Positions 16,401 through 27,490 of a stretch of 64,000 nt of DNA are shown here, in pieces. The notes beneath the pieces are model-generated. The model was not told where the DNA came from, made no database searches, and saw only the letters and a list, made by a program, of their open reading frames with translations. A program made the position numbers and the translations under genes. Numbering within the stretch: position 1 is the stretch's first letter; every line of letters starts with the position of its first letter. Source of the DNA: Littorina saxatilis (Eukaryota; Mollusca; Gastropoda; Littorinimorpha; Littorinidae); the NCBI RefSeq assembly GCF_037325665.1, contig NC_090255.1, positions 31,126,760-31,190,759 of the forward strand, read 5' to 3'.

Positions 16401-18233
16401 TGCGAAGGTCACGCCTACAAGTGTACTGCAATGATAGACCCGCTTCACAATCTTCACCTTCGCTACCTGGATCTGAGCCACGCTGCTAACGTGTCGCTGG
16501 AAAACGTGCACTTGATGGGGTATCTCTTCGTCCTCAACGTGTCCCACTGTGGTCTGGATCAAGTCAACCTGTCTAACATGCTTTCGCTTCAGACTCTGGA
16601 CCTCAGCTTTAACTCCTTGACTGACCTCGCTTCTCTCAATCTGGACAATGTTCCTGGTCTGACGTATTTGGATCTCTCGGGTAACCCTCTCATGGAGACC
16701 TTAGACGCTGCATTTACTTCAAAGATACACGTGGGTGGGTTTAACAACCTGATAACTTTGATCATGACCAGCGTGGGTTTGGGGGAAATAGAGAACGAAT
16801 CCTTGAGTCCTCTGTCTAAACTCAAACATCTGGACATAAGGGCGAATGCGGTCAGGAGCTTTGGCAAGCAATCTCTGTCTGGTCTGACGGCGCTAACACG
16901 GTTATACACAGATCAACCCAAGCTCTGTTGCAAGTACTTCCATCCGTCTTTAACAGAATGCGTTGCTCCTGTGGATGAACTGTCTTCGTGCGATGACTTG
17001 CTGGCCAAGGATTTCTTCAGGGTTTGTCTGTGGACCCTGGCTGTACTGGCAGTGGTTGGTAACGTTGGAGTTCTTATCTACAGACTGTTTGTCAGAGCAC
17101 AGAACTCAGCACCAACATCTAGGATTCTGATAAAGAACCTGTGTGCCTCGGACCTCCTGATGGGGATCTACATGACGATGATCGGAGTTGCGGACGCACA
17201 GTTTCGCGGCGTGTACGTGGTCAAAGAAAACGAATGGAAAGACAGCATAGCGTGTACCACTGCAGGCTTCCTGTCTTTCGTTTCCAGCGAGGTTTCAGCC
17301 TTCGTGATTTGCCTGATCACACTGGACCGCGTTCTGGTCATGAGCTTTCCCTTTAACAAGAGTGTCCATCTGACCCGCAAGGGGACCATCGTGGCTTGCT
17401 GTGGAGTCTGGGTGGTCTGTATTGCTCTGGCTTCAGTGCCACTGATTGCTGGCATGGACTTTTACGGTCAAAACGGCATCTGTATTCCTCTGCCCATAAC
17501 GCGACAGCAGTTTTCGGGACAGACCTACGCGTTTGGCGTCTTTATCGTTCTGAACTTTATCATCTTCGTCTTCATCGGTGTCGGGCAGGTGATCATCTAC
17601 TGTGCTGTCCAAAGGGCAAGCAGGGCTGCGGGCACACAGCGACCAGAGCAGGACATGGCTGTCGCCCGACGACTGTTTCTGATCGTCCTGACCGACTTCT
17701 GCTGCTGGTTCCCTATCGGTGTGATGGGACTGCTTGCGGCTCTTGGCTTTCCTATTCCTGGTGAGGTCAACGTGTGGGTTGCCATTTTTGTCCTGCCGCT
17801 CAACTCCGCGCTCAATCCTTTTCTGTATACAATGAACGGGTTGCTTGAGAAATGGAGGCAACTGAAAATGGAGAAGACCATGAAGAAAACCTTGGGTAAG
17901 CTGCAGAGTGAGATTCCGAGATGGCAGCCAGCCAACGTTCAAGAGCTGATGAGAATCTGCGTTCGCTCCAAACTGGTGGGGAAAGACAAGATGATGAAGA
18001 TAATGAACATCAATGACGGGCCATCCCCCGTGACGAGAGGCAGAGAAGAGCTTTCTATTGAACCTGAAGATCAACATGAGTTCGAGGGATTTTCTGACTT
18101 TAACACTGGGTACACAGACATCCCCATTGGCAAGAAAAGTGTCCATGGCGACCTGGACGCTACAAAGGAGGAGAGGGAGTACCAGAACATTGCGTACGAT
18201 GGCCATAACGTCAGTGAGAGTACAAGCCCATGA
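13437..18233 (+). CDS. GRL101/relaxin-receptor-like GPCR with CUB-like, LDLa, C-type lectin and LRR modules (copy 2)
   Basis: 1,598 residues, same architecture and motifs as copy 1 (signal peptide; 9-residue repeats; CUB-like; LDLa; C-type lectin; four LDLa; LRRs; TM1-7 with DRV, CWFP, NPFLY). Differences from copy 1: eight instead of two QTARESSIQ-type units; the fifth LDLa keeps its cysteine (CDGVFHC); substitutions around the lectin start, the LDLa3-LDLa4 spacer and TM2 (ILIKNL..GIYM); and TGA at 18231 where copy 1 has CGA, so the tail is 11 residues shorter. Most codons are identical, indicating a recent tandem duplication. Start chosen as in copy 1: the ATG after a splice acceptor, just before the signal peptide; the open frame extends 25 codons further left, through the intron. 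Confidence 0.9.
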   Translation: MYEACTRIRPLRSLHNATVVFLLLPCLFIASLSLTAHAQPETLRFSAATETPHSLQGHNKLDDEKVSTTSMLATQHGTLVSSRYLSSSDSELGLESSWHSEKEQTARESSIQQTTRESSIQQTARESSIQQTARESSIQQTARESSIQQTARESSIQQTARESSIQQTARESSIQQTAHDSSARQPEHEFLTRQTEHEFSIRQTVQVSSTRQTQHESSTSQTEHEFSTSQTEHEFSMRQTEQESSTRRTAQAAESGLANVLPAVQSLPTKKEENALTLSTTTPVRPSGGTIRILPPTPPSPASSASSPRFNGTSGVSRLTTYTPEVTPPMSMKLSATTLKITDNIRDTSFPISPPALTPTLPGPLPPLLEPFPPLPLQPCSVIDEMTPTVMNGNIAWKFDWDDCVSEITWWIKVPDSHGIVVDFHHVEMARNDSLNIFSVGATDLNENLVRCFQENTVSIGQLAPALIGESLMKIELRTYDGRRTILPKSSFNLTYTAHPMAGLPRSVLVENVAKVESIISYNCSGVNNLPESITCDGIRHCTDGEDEEGCPYRDEGCGDWFPSGNQCYKAIFVQVKSLLSGQSFVTMPSEAGAFCQSQHGATLATLQAPGVMETVVNMIRKSGFSHAVVGIQKFKPVSRNLKHLYRFLWQWGDRGSPIAYDREQLQKDGTSLDCAMLNVWREPVFKALACVLPNTFPDGFICMRSNPAIDREKLTLSGLAIPPASELPTGFSAKACPDGSVVQTFHRCQWEQRDEDSDSGWSQNGFPLFQCRYGPAVHYSLLCDGKDDCADRSDEMDCKQPQFSSLLEASFICRNLQAIPDNKRCDGAVDCFDESDEESCVSCNWGLMCPGEGCLPETYEKYVDSCPMVAPNQDKELSSTFPGKVLLDGYGMSRLYPVYGDCGVGFYLCQGGHCIPSFLLNNGEQDCPQGEDEQIPLRNLTCPGYYRCQGSGSCVHKDYVCDGVFHCPNKDDEMYCHLACPAHLGCTCEGHAYKCTAMIDPLHNLHLRYLDLSHAANVSLENVHLMGYLFVLNVSHCGLDQVNLSNMLSLQTLDLSFNSLTDLASLNLDNVPGLTYLDLSGNPLMETLDAAFTSKIHVGGFNNLITLIMTSVGLGEIENESLSPLSKLKHLDIRANAVRSFGKQSLSGLTALTRLYTDQPKLCCKYFHPSLTECVAPVDELSSCDDLLAKDFFRVCLWTLAVLAVVGNVGVLIYRLFVRAQNSAPTSRILIKNLCASDLLMGIYMTMIGVADAQFRGVYVVKENEWKDSIACTTAGFLSFVSSEVSAFVICLITLDRVLVMSFPFNKSVHLTRKGTIVACCGVWVVCIALASVPLIAGMDFYGQNGICIPLPITRQQFSGQTYAFGVFIVLNFIIFVFIGVGQVIIYCAVQRASRAAGTQRPEQDMAVARRLFLIVLTDFCCWFPIGVMGLLAALGFPIPGEVNVWVAIFVLPLNSALNPFLYTMNGLLEKWRQLKMEKTMKKTLGKLQSEIPRWQPANVQELMRICVRSKLVGKDKMMKIMNINDGPSPVTRGREELSIEPEDQHEFEGFSDFNTGYTDIPIGKKSVHGDLDATKEEREYQNIAYDGHNVSESTSP
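13746..14180 (+). repeat. coding minisatellite, 27-bp units (copy 2, expanded)
   Basis: About sixteen 9-codon units; the first eight (13746-13961) are nearly identical QTARESSIQ units, against two in copy 1, while the remaining degenerate units match copy 1 one for one. Confidence 0.9.
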
Positions 18234-18435
18234 AATGTAACCAAGTGTACACAACACTTGAATTAACTTTGGAGGCAAAAAGACAGTCAAACAGGAGTGT
18301 GCTTGAGCTCATTTAATCGCCCTATAAAAATCAAAGTTTTGCAAGATACATGAAGATAACAGCAGTCACAAAACAGCTCTCTAAAACCCACATGCACCCG
18401 ACAGAAAGTTTGAGCGATATTTGGTCAGTGCTTAA
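18234..18435 (+). other. 3' UTR/flank of receptor copy 2
   Basis: Counterpart of 9890-10058. Confidence 0.5.
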
Positions 18436-19282
18436 AGGCACAGTACGCCTCCCGTAAACCATCACAGATACTGTCAAGCTTTTACACACAGTACAAACAC
18501 CCTTTCGTTTAAACACTCACAGCTTGAGAACATCCTAGGTGCCCTACGTAAAGAGCGAGCAATTTTCAAAGAATTAATTTTGCGGATTGTCTGATCAGAC
18601 AATCGGACGGTGCATTTTGGCAAGTCAAGTCAGTCAAGTCAAGTTTTATTATTCCAATAAAACCCTGTGAGGGTACATGGAAAATTAAAAAACACAGTAA
18701 AAACACATTTCATTCAACACTGAATGGCGCTAGACCTAACTTTTAAAATCTAAATGATAAATTGATAGCTTGTTACACAAACATTCTTAAATCATAAAAA
18801 AATTCTTTTTTCATCAAGACAAGATCAGTACAATTCGAAGTTTTGAAAGTTTGAAAAAAGAAAATCCCTGAAGCAGAGTCACGCAAGGTCGTGGTTCTCG
18901 TAGCAGACGACGGTTATGCCAATCACCAGCTCCTCTGAACAGTCAAAAGCCATCGCTAGAGTTCGTGTGAATCGCAGCCGTTTGTTGCGTTTAGATTCAG
19001 AGGTACATAATAACGTGCTATTGCAGATAAGCTTACAGCGAGTCGCATTGAAATCACAAACTGACGACTACATTGTGAAAAAAATGAAACTGGATTACAC
19101 GGGTTCACGATGGCTCAGGGGTCAGATAAACCACGCAAAATAAATTCTTTGAAAATTGCTTGCTCTTTACGGAGGGCACCTAGGATGTTCTCAAGCGGTG
19201 AGTGTTTAAATGAAAGGGTGTTTGTACTGTGTGTAAAAGCCTGACAGTATCTGTGATGGTTTACGGGAGGCTTACTGTGCCT
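18436..19282. mobile_element. TTAA-flanked MITE with long inverted repeats (copy 2)
   Basis: Flanked by TTAA at 18432-18435 and 19283-19286. Both ends read AGGCACAGTAMGCCTCCCG inwards, and the inverted arms pair for over 100 bp. Carries an extra 107-bp insertion (18621-18727). Confidence 0.85.
18621..18727 (-). mobile_element. short LINE/SINE tail insertion
   Basis: Absent from copy 1, where GCATTTTGG runs directly into CGCTAGACC. On the minus strand it ends in a (CTTGA)n-type tail preceded by TTTATTGGAATAATAAAA, as 3' tails of RTE-type LINEs do. It inserted after the tandem duplication. Confidence 0.65.
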
Positions 19283-19655
19283 TTAAAGACATAAGGCACC
19301 GATTGGCTCCAATAATTGATTATGCTAATATTTTGCCTGGGACATTTTCAGAATGTGTTGAAACAAGTGTGAAAAATAGAGAAATTTACCGGACAGACTT
19401 TATGATACAGACTTTTGAATATGATGGCATGCTAAGAATCATATAAGAGCCTAAACGAGGGTTGGGTAATTGGATGGGGTATCTGGATGGGGTATCTGAT
19501 CGATATCAATCAATTACAATCACAGGACCTATTGTGTGGTTTATATTATACAAGTGTATAAGTGTTGTAAATCCTTTGTTTGCGTTTTTGTTAGAATGAC
19601 GTGTTTCTATTCGAATTATTGTGATATATGGCTCAAAACAGAGAAATTACAAGAA

Positions 19656-20507
19656 GTTTTTGTAGGCTGAAATTCGATCAGTTTCTTAATGTTCATCAAC
19701 ATATTTGCTGAAAAATCCACACGATTTTAACCAAAAATGGACACAATGCAGAGCAGAGTCCACACAATCAATTTTTAAAATAATTGACAAAGGCATCTTT
19801 GCACCGATCTGCAAAAGGTACCATTACCCAATTTTTTGTAATAGGAATCAGAAAAAGCTTACTATTACTAATATGTACGTTGAATGATATGCAAGCGATG
19901 TTTCAAAGTGTTCACAATCTGCGATGTCCGAAATTAGACATTAGTTTACCCTCAACAAGTTTTAAATTGTGATAAATTATCTGCAATAGGACTTTCTGGA
20001 CGTGTCCCGCGAAGAGCAGCATCTCTCCTCTCATTTTTGGGTTCCATGTTTTTAACATTCTGAATAAAAAAACTTTTTTTTTAAATGACCCTTATCTCAC
20101 AACAATATTAATAGGCTTGTTATAATGCTGCTCAACACTGTGAGCGTGTGACGTCAGTGTGGGTTCAATGTTAATAAACATCATAAATGACTCTTTGCTC
20201 ACAACACAAGTCCCCCATAGCCAAAAGGGTTGAAGGGGCGTTAAAAAAATAGACAAACAACCAACCTACATAATTATAGGGATGCCTTATGCAGCTCGAT
20301 CTACTCTGTGACCGCGTGACGTCATTAAGAGACAACCATCCCAGCATTTTCAGTAAACACATTATTTATTGACGGATGTCCTTCCTATACCTTTTATCGA
20401 ATGGACATTAATTCCGAGTTTGATACGGTGGACATTGTCTGTGAAATTGTATCGGCACCCTAGCATTAGTTCAAATTACTAGTGAATATTTTATGTGTTT
20501 TTGCCCG
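19656..20507 (+). repeat. left arm of a large inverted repeat
   Basis: Reverse complement of 22612-23432 over about 0.8 kb with only small differences. The first 220 bp also belong to the 3' end of the receptor duplication (compare 11190-11395). Confidence 0.9.
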
Positions 20508-20892
20508 CTGATTACAGCATGCGTAAATGAGTGGCGTTTTTTCTGAAGTGATGAGTGAGAACAATATTAAACTAATTGTTTCGGCTTTTCCTATCTGCAT
20601 CAGACGCACTGGGTTAAAACTTGTATTTTAAAATTTAGTCAACTGCTGGACAAATGTTTGTGAAACTGTACATGTTAATTCTTTCCGGTGATATCCATCC
20701 ACGCCCCGACCACATTTTTCAATTGAATTCATTTGAATTTTGGTCAGCCACTCGTTGACCCCGTCCGGACAAGGCCAAGGGGATTGCATTAATTTTTTTT
20801 TTATCTTGGAAGCTTATAGAACACTGCGGACTAAGTAAACTTGTAATGTTAAATTCTGTTTGAAAATGAAATTGCAAGAACAGATTTAAAAA
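20508..20892. other. centre of the inverted repeat, no gene seen
   Basis: AT-rich sequence without coding or repeat features that I can name. Confidence 0.5.
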
Positions 20893-21658
20893 CAAGTCGC
20901 GTAAGGCGAAAATACAATATTTAGTCAAGTAGCTGTCGAACTCACAGAATGAAACTGAACGCAACGCAGCAAGACCGTATACTCGTAGCATCGTCACTCC
21001 ACCGCCCGTGACAAAGGCAGTGTCCGTGGAATTGACAAGAAGAGCGGGGTATTCGTTGCGCTGAGAAGGATAGCACGCTTTTCTGTACCTCTCTTCGTTT
21101 TAACTTTCTGAGCGTGTTTTTAATCCAAACATATCATATCTATATATTTTTGGAATCAGGAACCGACAAGGAATAAGATGAAAGTGTTTTTAAATTGATT
21201 TCGAAAAAAAAATTTTGATAATAATTTGTATATATTTAATTTTCAGAGCTTGTTTTTAATCCGAATATAACATATTTATATGTTTTTGGAATCAGCAAAT
21301 GATGGAGAATAAGATAAACGTAAATTTGGATCGTTTTATAAATTTTTATTTTTTTTTACAATTTTCAGATTTTTAATGACCAAAGTCATTAATTATTTTT
21401 TAAGCCACCAAGCTGAAATGCAATACCGAAGTCCGGGCTTCGTCGAAGATTACTTGACCAAAATTTCAACCAATTTGGTTGAAAAATGAGGGCGTGACAG
21501 TGCCGCCTCAACTTTCACGAAAAGCCGGATATGACGTCATCAAAGACATTTATCAAAAAATGAAAAAAACGTATGGGGATTTCATACCCAGGAACTCTCA
21601 TGTCAAATTTCATAAAGATCGGTCCAGTAGTTTAGTCTGAATCGCTCTACACACACAC

Positions 21659-21713
<55 letters not shown>

Positions 21714-21790
21714 CACGCACATACACCACGACCCTCGTTTCGATTCCCCCTCGATGTTAAAATATTTAGTCAAAACTTGACTAAATATAA
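20893..21790 (+). mobile_element. TTTAGTCAAG-family MITE, full length
   Basis: Begins CAAGTCGCGTAAGGCGAAAA and ends with the hairpin ATTTAGTCAAAACTTGAC. Contains a (GACA)n tract at 21660-21712. About 0.9 kb, no coding sequence. Confidence 0.85.
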
Positions 21791-21925
21791 TGATTGTATT
21801 GTATTGATTGTTTCTTGAATCCAAAAATATATACATTTGCTGTGTTTGAGTTGAAGCTAAGCTTAGAAATAAAAAATATGAAAAAAAAATTCTGAACAAA
21901 TGATCATGCAAATGAGGTACTTCTT

Positions 21926-21928
21926 GTA

Positions 21929-21998
<70 letters not shown>

Positions 21999-22016
21999 TG
22001 TGTGTGTCTGTCAATG
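21926..22016. repeat. (TG)n microsatellite
   Basis: Long TG run with minor interruptions. Confidence 0.95.
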
Positions 22017-22119
22017 TGTGATATAATTCGCTGATCATCAGATCTATATATATGTTTATTGCATTTCATGTTTTATTTTTTTTATTTTTTTTTTTTTACC
22101 AACGACTGCGATTTCTGTC

Positions 22120-22492
22120 CAGGGGCGGACGAGGGGGGGGGGGGGTTCTGGGGTTTCCGGACCCCCCCCCCCCCCCCCCCAACCAAAAAATAAAATATTT
22201 TTTTGTGTTTTTTTGGGTTGAGTTTCAATTTTGGGGGTATTAATCAGTGACAAAATCTGCTGCCTGAAACTGGTAATGATCATCCTCAGAATGCACCAGA
22301 TTGCACCATTTTGCATCCTAATTTTCCGGGAAGGCATGCCGCCCCCGGACCCCCCTAGCAAGCTCGGCGCTTCGTGCCGTCGGCTCGGCGCTTCGTGCCG
22401 TCGGCTCGGCGCTTCGCGCCTTCACACCCATATCTTCACAATATACTTTTGGAAATCCCCCCCCCCCCATAAAATGAACTGATCCGCCCCTG
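22120..22492. mobile_element. hAT-like MITE (CAGGGGCGGA ends)
   Basis: Ends CAGGGGCGGA and TCCGCCCCTG, flanked by a 5-bp duplication CTGTC (22115-22119 and 22493-22497). A second copy in the opposite orientation is at 49819-50180. It contains a three-unit repeat around GGCTCGGCGCTTCGTGCCGT. Confidence 0.8.
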
Positions 22493-22611
22493 CTGTCACG
22501 TTATAAAAATGCATGAGGCAGTGACGTGTGTGTGTGCGTGTGTGTGCGCGTGCGTGCGTGTGTGTGTGTGTGTGTGTGTGACGGTGTGTGAGTGTGACTT
22601 GAGGCGAGGAA

Positions 22612-23432
22612 GCAAAAACACATAAAATATTCACTAGTAATTTGAACTAATGCTAGGGTGCCGATACAATTTCACAGACAATGTCCACAGTATCAAACTC
22701 GGAATTAATGTCCATTCGATAAAAGGTATAGGAAGGACATCCGTCAATAAATAATGTGTTTACTGAAAATGCTGGGATGGTTGTCTCTTAATGACGTCAC
22801 GCGGTCACAGAGTAGATCGAGCTGCATAAGGCAACCCTATGTAGGTTGGTTGTTTGTCTATTTTTTTAACGCCCCTTCAACCCTTTTGGCTATGGGGGAC
22901 TTGTGTTGTGAGCAAAGGGTCATTTATGATGTTTATTAACATTGAACCCAAACTGACGTCACACGCTCGCAGTGTTGAGCAGCTTATAACAAGCCTATTA
23001 ATATTGTTGTGAGATAAGGGTCATTCAAAAAAATTTAAAAACATGGAACCCAAAAATGAGAGGAGAGATGCTGCTCTTCGCAGGACACGTCCGGAAAGTC
23101 CTAGTGCAGATAATTTATCACAATTTAAAACTTGTTGAGGGTAAACTAATGTCTAATTTCGGACATCGCAGATTGTGAACACTTTGAAACATCGCTTGCA
23201 TATCATTCAACGTACATATTAGTAATAGTAAGCTTTTTCTGATGCCTATTACACAAAATTGGGTAATGGTACCTTTTGCAGATCGGTGCAAAGATGCCTT
23301 TGTCAATTATTTAAAAATTTGATTGTGTGGACTCTGCATTGTGTCCATTTTTGGTTAAAATCGTGTGGATTATTCAGCAAATATGTTGATGAACATTAAG
23401 AAACTGATCGAATTTCAGCCCACAAAAACTTC
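22612..23432 (-). repeat. right arm of the large inverted repeat
   Basis: Pairs with 19656-20507; see that entry. Confidence 0.9.
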
Positions 23433-23499
23433 GGTGATGACTGGTTTCTGGTACTGATCTTTAAAGTTTGATAACGACTGACTAAATGTTTTTACATCG

Positions 23500-23668
23500 C
23501 TTCACGCGACTTGTTTTCTTCTGCTGTCGTGGGCTACAATTCACACATACTCTCGTGTTTTGCACGAGTGGGCTTTTACCTGCATGGCCGTTTCTTTCCC
23601 CCGCCATTAAGCCGGTCATGCTCCGTTTTCGAGGGATGCATGTTAGGTATTTTCATGTTTCTCAAATC
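23500..23668 (-). mobile_element. tRNA-SINE 3' fragment
   Basis: Minus-strand match to the SINE at 53485 (complements of AGCATGC, GGTAAAAACGGTC and CCCACTCGTGC), diverged. Confidence 0.6.
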
Positions 23669-24960
23669 CACTGAACTCTCACATTGGAGACCTGTTTCAT
23701 TAACGAATACAGATCATAAAATATTAGCAAAATGTTTGGTGCTCCGGCTCTCCTCTGTCATTTATACAGAATTGGTTAGTGAAGATCAAGTGGGGTTTAT
23801 TAAAGGAAGAAAGTCAAGTAACATTCTGAGAATGGTAGATGATGTAATTGGTCTTATGGACGATCAGAATAAGCCTGGCATGTTATTTAGCCTTGATTTT
23901 TCAGCTGCCTTTGACAAGCGCTTAGAACTGTACCCACGGAATACGCGCTATATATAAGCTTCATATTGATTGATTGATTGAGTGTCAAAGGAATACATGA
24001 CTTGGTCTTTTAAAAAATTTGGGTTTGGAGATAATTTTATTTCATGGGTTAAAGTCCTGACAGCAAATACAAAGAGTTGCATTAATTATATGGGTTGGAT
24101 ATCTGAAACCTTTGATCAGTGCAAATTCAGGAATTCGTCAAGGTTGCCCTTTCTCATCTCTGGCCTTTGTTTTAGTGCTGGAGTTAAGGGCAATTAAGAT
24201 TAGGAATGATCAAGTTATAAAAGGATTATGCCTGCCCGGTCATGATTTTGATGTGAGTAATTTCTCCAAAATATTAAAACTGAATATTTGTGCGGACGAT
24301 GTAAATATGTTTTTAAAAGAAAAACATGATTTGGAAAGGATGTTGTACACGGTTTTCTTGTATATCACATTTAAAAATGAATTCAAGTAAAACAGGGGTT
24401 TTGTGGTTAGGTTCAAAAAAGAACGAGACAGAGTCTCTTTTCGGTTTTCAACCTAAAAAATAAGTTGAAGATTCCAGGCATTTACTTTAGTAATCATATG
24501 CCTGCCTCTTGTATTGAAGAGAATTGGAGTAACCGTATGTTAAAAACTGAAAAAAATAATAAGACATTGGCAAAAAGGAAATTTGAGTATTACAGGAATT
24601 TTTTTTTTATAATTAAGGCTTTTCTGTTGTTGCAAATGTGTTGCCCAATGCAAGCTCTCGTGGCACCCAAAAGGTGCTCGATACATTGAACCCACTTTGT
24701 TTTCGCTTTTTGTAAAGAAAAAACACTCCAACAAAAGGGCGTATGAAAAAGTAGAGAGGAATGTATTGTGTTCAGATTATACGTGCATATCAAACCGAGT
24801 ATGAGGGACTGACCTAAATCATTAACTGAAGCAAACGAACACTGACTAGACCCTTCGACGTTGCAATAGGCCTACAGCTTTGGGACAAGTTTGACTGAAC
24901 TCTCAGACTATTTCCCCCAAGAAACTTACTTTTATTTATATTTTGACTGAAGAAAGACAA
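23664..24960 (+). mobile_element. L1/Tx1-like LINE fragment (reverse transcriptase)
   Basis: Pieces of a non-LTR reverse transcriptase in more than one frame: HWRPVSLTNTDHKILAK, EDQVGFIKGR, SLDFSAAFDK, then GIRQGCPFSSLAFVLVLELR and CADDVNMF (the YADD box with Tyr replaced by Cys), then KIPGIYFSN and ALVAPKR. The motif order and the GIYFSN and MQALVAP blocks are typical of the L1/Tx1 branch. The frame is interrupted by a shift between the FDQ and GIRQG blocks and by a short SINE-tail insertion at 23918-23985; 5' end and endonuclease are missing. A dead, 5'-truncated copy. Confidence 0.8.
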
Positions 24961-25292
24961 GAAAGGATATTAAATTTATCAGGATACCGCCCCGACCGGA
25001 CAATTACGTGATCGAACTGCCTACAGTTTTTAGTCATATTATATAGCACCTCGGGTTGCCTAGTAGTTTTGCGCGTGTGGCCGGGTCAATTAGTTATCCC
25101 ACCGACCTGAATTATGGAGAGGATCGAGCCTGGGTTGTACTACAGCCCACACATAATTTCATTGAAATCGGTTCTCAAACTGGCATCGGATATCAATTTG
25201 CGGACATTGTGACACACACTGTGACACACACTGTGACACACACTAGACACACACAGACAGACGGGCACAGCGTGAAACCTACAGTAGGCTAT
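24961..25292. other. unclassified, contains GTGACACACACT repeats
   Basis: No gene. A short tandem repeat of a 12-bp unit at 25209-25245 and a (GACA)-rich tail resemble the end of a MITE. Confidence 0.4.
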
Positions 25293-25590
25293 AAGGCCTA
25301 AAAAAAAAAAAAGTGTGGTTACGGTAACCCGACCTACCCTATTTTTAGGGGCCAATCCTATAACTTTTTATTACATTTGTCAAAACAAAACAAAAAACAA
25401 ACAAAAAACCGAGTGCAAAAAACGCAATGAAAGCGAAAGCGCCTGTGTCGCACACTTATTTCCCTGTCAAGTAGGTTTAATTTGTACACATTAGAAAAAA
25501 AAGTTTAAAAAAAAAGTGTTTGCCTACCTACCTACCCTATTTGTTTTGGCTATGTTACTGTAACCACACCTTTTTTTTTTTTTTGCCTGA
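25293..25590. mobile_element. AGGCCTAAAA...GGTAAC MITE family, copy 1
   Basis: Four copies share inward-facing ends with AGGCC, then a GGTTACGGTAACCCGACC or GGTAACATAG block and CCTACCCTATTTTT. This one pairs with 29512-29815 in reverse orientation; others are at 47799-48052 and 57851-58206. Confidence 0.75.
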
Positions 25591-27116
25591 AGGCTACCGC
25601 CTTCTAAGGGGCGGTATCAGTAATAACTGGAAAATCAAGCGTCAGTACACGTTTTCGAAGAATTCGATTTTGGGGGTGAAATCTATTAAATTTTACCACC
25701 AATTTTCTTCACATGCAAGAAACTGACATGCTTTTCGTCCATAAATAATTTCACTTCTTAATTTTACCAGGAAACAACATTTCAGTCTTGAGTATATGGT
25801 CGAGGGGGAAATACATAATGTACACAGGCGAAAGATGAAATCGTGACCCCCAGGCTCGGGATCCGGCTCGCCGGTCCTCCACGTCCTTTTTAACATACTG
25901 CCACTGTTTTTTTGCAATTGCTTCCCTGAATTTATAACACTCTTGAACGTTACCAGCTACATTTAACATTCTAACATTATCATAGCCACAAGTCGGTTTC
26001 AGTTTGAGCCATTACTGCCAGGGAACAGATTTTCAGTGCGTAAGCGACCATTGCTCACGTGACCACTGTGTTTTCCCGGAGTGCGTCAGAAGACTTTGTC
26101 AAGTTTTCGTCGTCAAAAACAGCCAGTGGTTGTTGGAAGTCACACAAAAACTGAGAGAGGTAGTGTAAAAACATTTTCAATGAAATGAATGTGTCTCTGT
26201 TCGGTGAAATGCTACCGTTTGTGTCTTGTAGTTTTACTGAGTCATGTTGGAATCGCATTCAAACTTTCGGCATCCGTGCTGTTCAGTTTGTATACACACG
26301 TGCAATAAAAGCACTATCGTGTCGCTTCATATAATGTTCGTCTGACAATGTGATAATATTAAACTGTGTTGTGTCGTTCTGTGGCGCATGGCCAGGTTTC
26401 TAAACTGTGTCAGTGTGGCAGCAATTGAAGTTACTGTCGAATCCATAACGGTCACACGCGGACTCTCTTATCCGTTTCCTTTTGATTTGGTCGTGGTGAA
26501 AAGTGTTGTGTAGGTTTCCAAATTCCATTGGCTTTCACTTTCAGATCAAACCTGAAACAAGCGAAATCTCAGAACTCCTATATATAGTTATCCCGTTCTG
26601 TACAAGTTTACGTAATGCCAAGAGAAGGTCCGAACTGACACTATTCGCACAGTTGCACAGTGACACAATAATAATCATGTAATATGTATGCTTCTGTTTT
26701 ACTTTTAGTCCGAGGACAATAGTCACTATAATTCTGGGTTCATGTGATGAGGGAAGCTTCATACGTGTTGTTCACAGCCCTCTGTTTCTGTCACTAATCA
26801 AGGCATATGCGAATTGTAATAATTTTATTGTTATTATAACAAGCATTATTCTTACCCCTGAATGGTCGGCTATCCCATAGTTTTAACATGTGGGTGGTCT
26901 TCGCCAGGACATTTGGATTAATACATATGTTCAATCCAAGTCTTGTTTGACCAATTGTCCTCCTGAGTCTAGGAAAAACTCTGCATGTGTGTTATACTAG
27001 TGAGATGTCTTAATTAATGTGTGTATAAACATTCAAAGATCACACACAGTTAGTGGGTGGCAGAAGCTGCACCAGGCCCTAATAGGAAGTAATACTGGAT
27101 CTGGATCTGGATCTTT
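25591..27116. other. 1.5 kb without a supported gene
   Basis: Minus-strand ORFs around 25700-25969 (peptide VQECYKFREAIAKKQWQYVK) could hide an exon but match no family I know. An M-box-like CTCACGTGACC lies at 26055-26065 near CG-containing sequence, so a promoter is conceivable. No repeat recognised. Confidence 0.3.
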
Positions 27117-27490
27117 TTTTCTCTTCAGCGTTCCAGAATTTTCTGGTTACGTGTGAGCTCGTTTGCCCATTTGGGTTCCCCACACTATGCTCTGAGAGCA
27201 TAGTCAGCTTCACTCCGCTTTCGTTGAGTAGGCATGCTGAGTATGTTCGTGTTTCCATAACCCACCGAACTCTGACATGGATTACAGGATCTTTTCCGTG
27301 CGCACTTGGTCTTGTGCTTGCGTGTACACACGAAGGGGGTTAAGTCACTAGCAGGTCTGCACATAAGTTGACCTGGGAGATCGGAAAAATCTCCACTCTT
27401 AACCCACCAGGCGGCAGCGACCGGGATTCGAACTCACGACCTCCCGATTAGGAGGCCGACGTCTTACCACCACGCCACTGCGCCCGTCAT
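27117..27490 (-). mobile_element. tRNA-derived SINE, full length, second head type
   Basis: On the minus strand it begins GACGGGCGCAGTGGCGTGG with a TGGTAAGA box A and a GAGTTCGAATCCC box B, continues through the central motif GTCAACTTATGTGCAGACC, and shares its body (CAAGCACAAGACCAAGTGCG) with the SINE at 53485, but has a different 3' tail. Confidence 0.85.
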
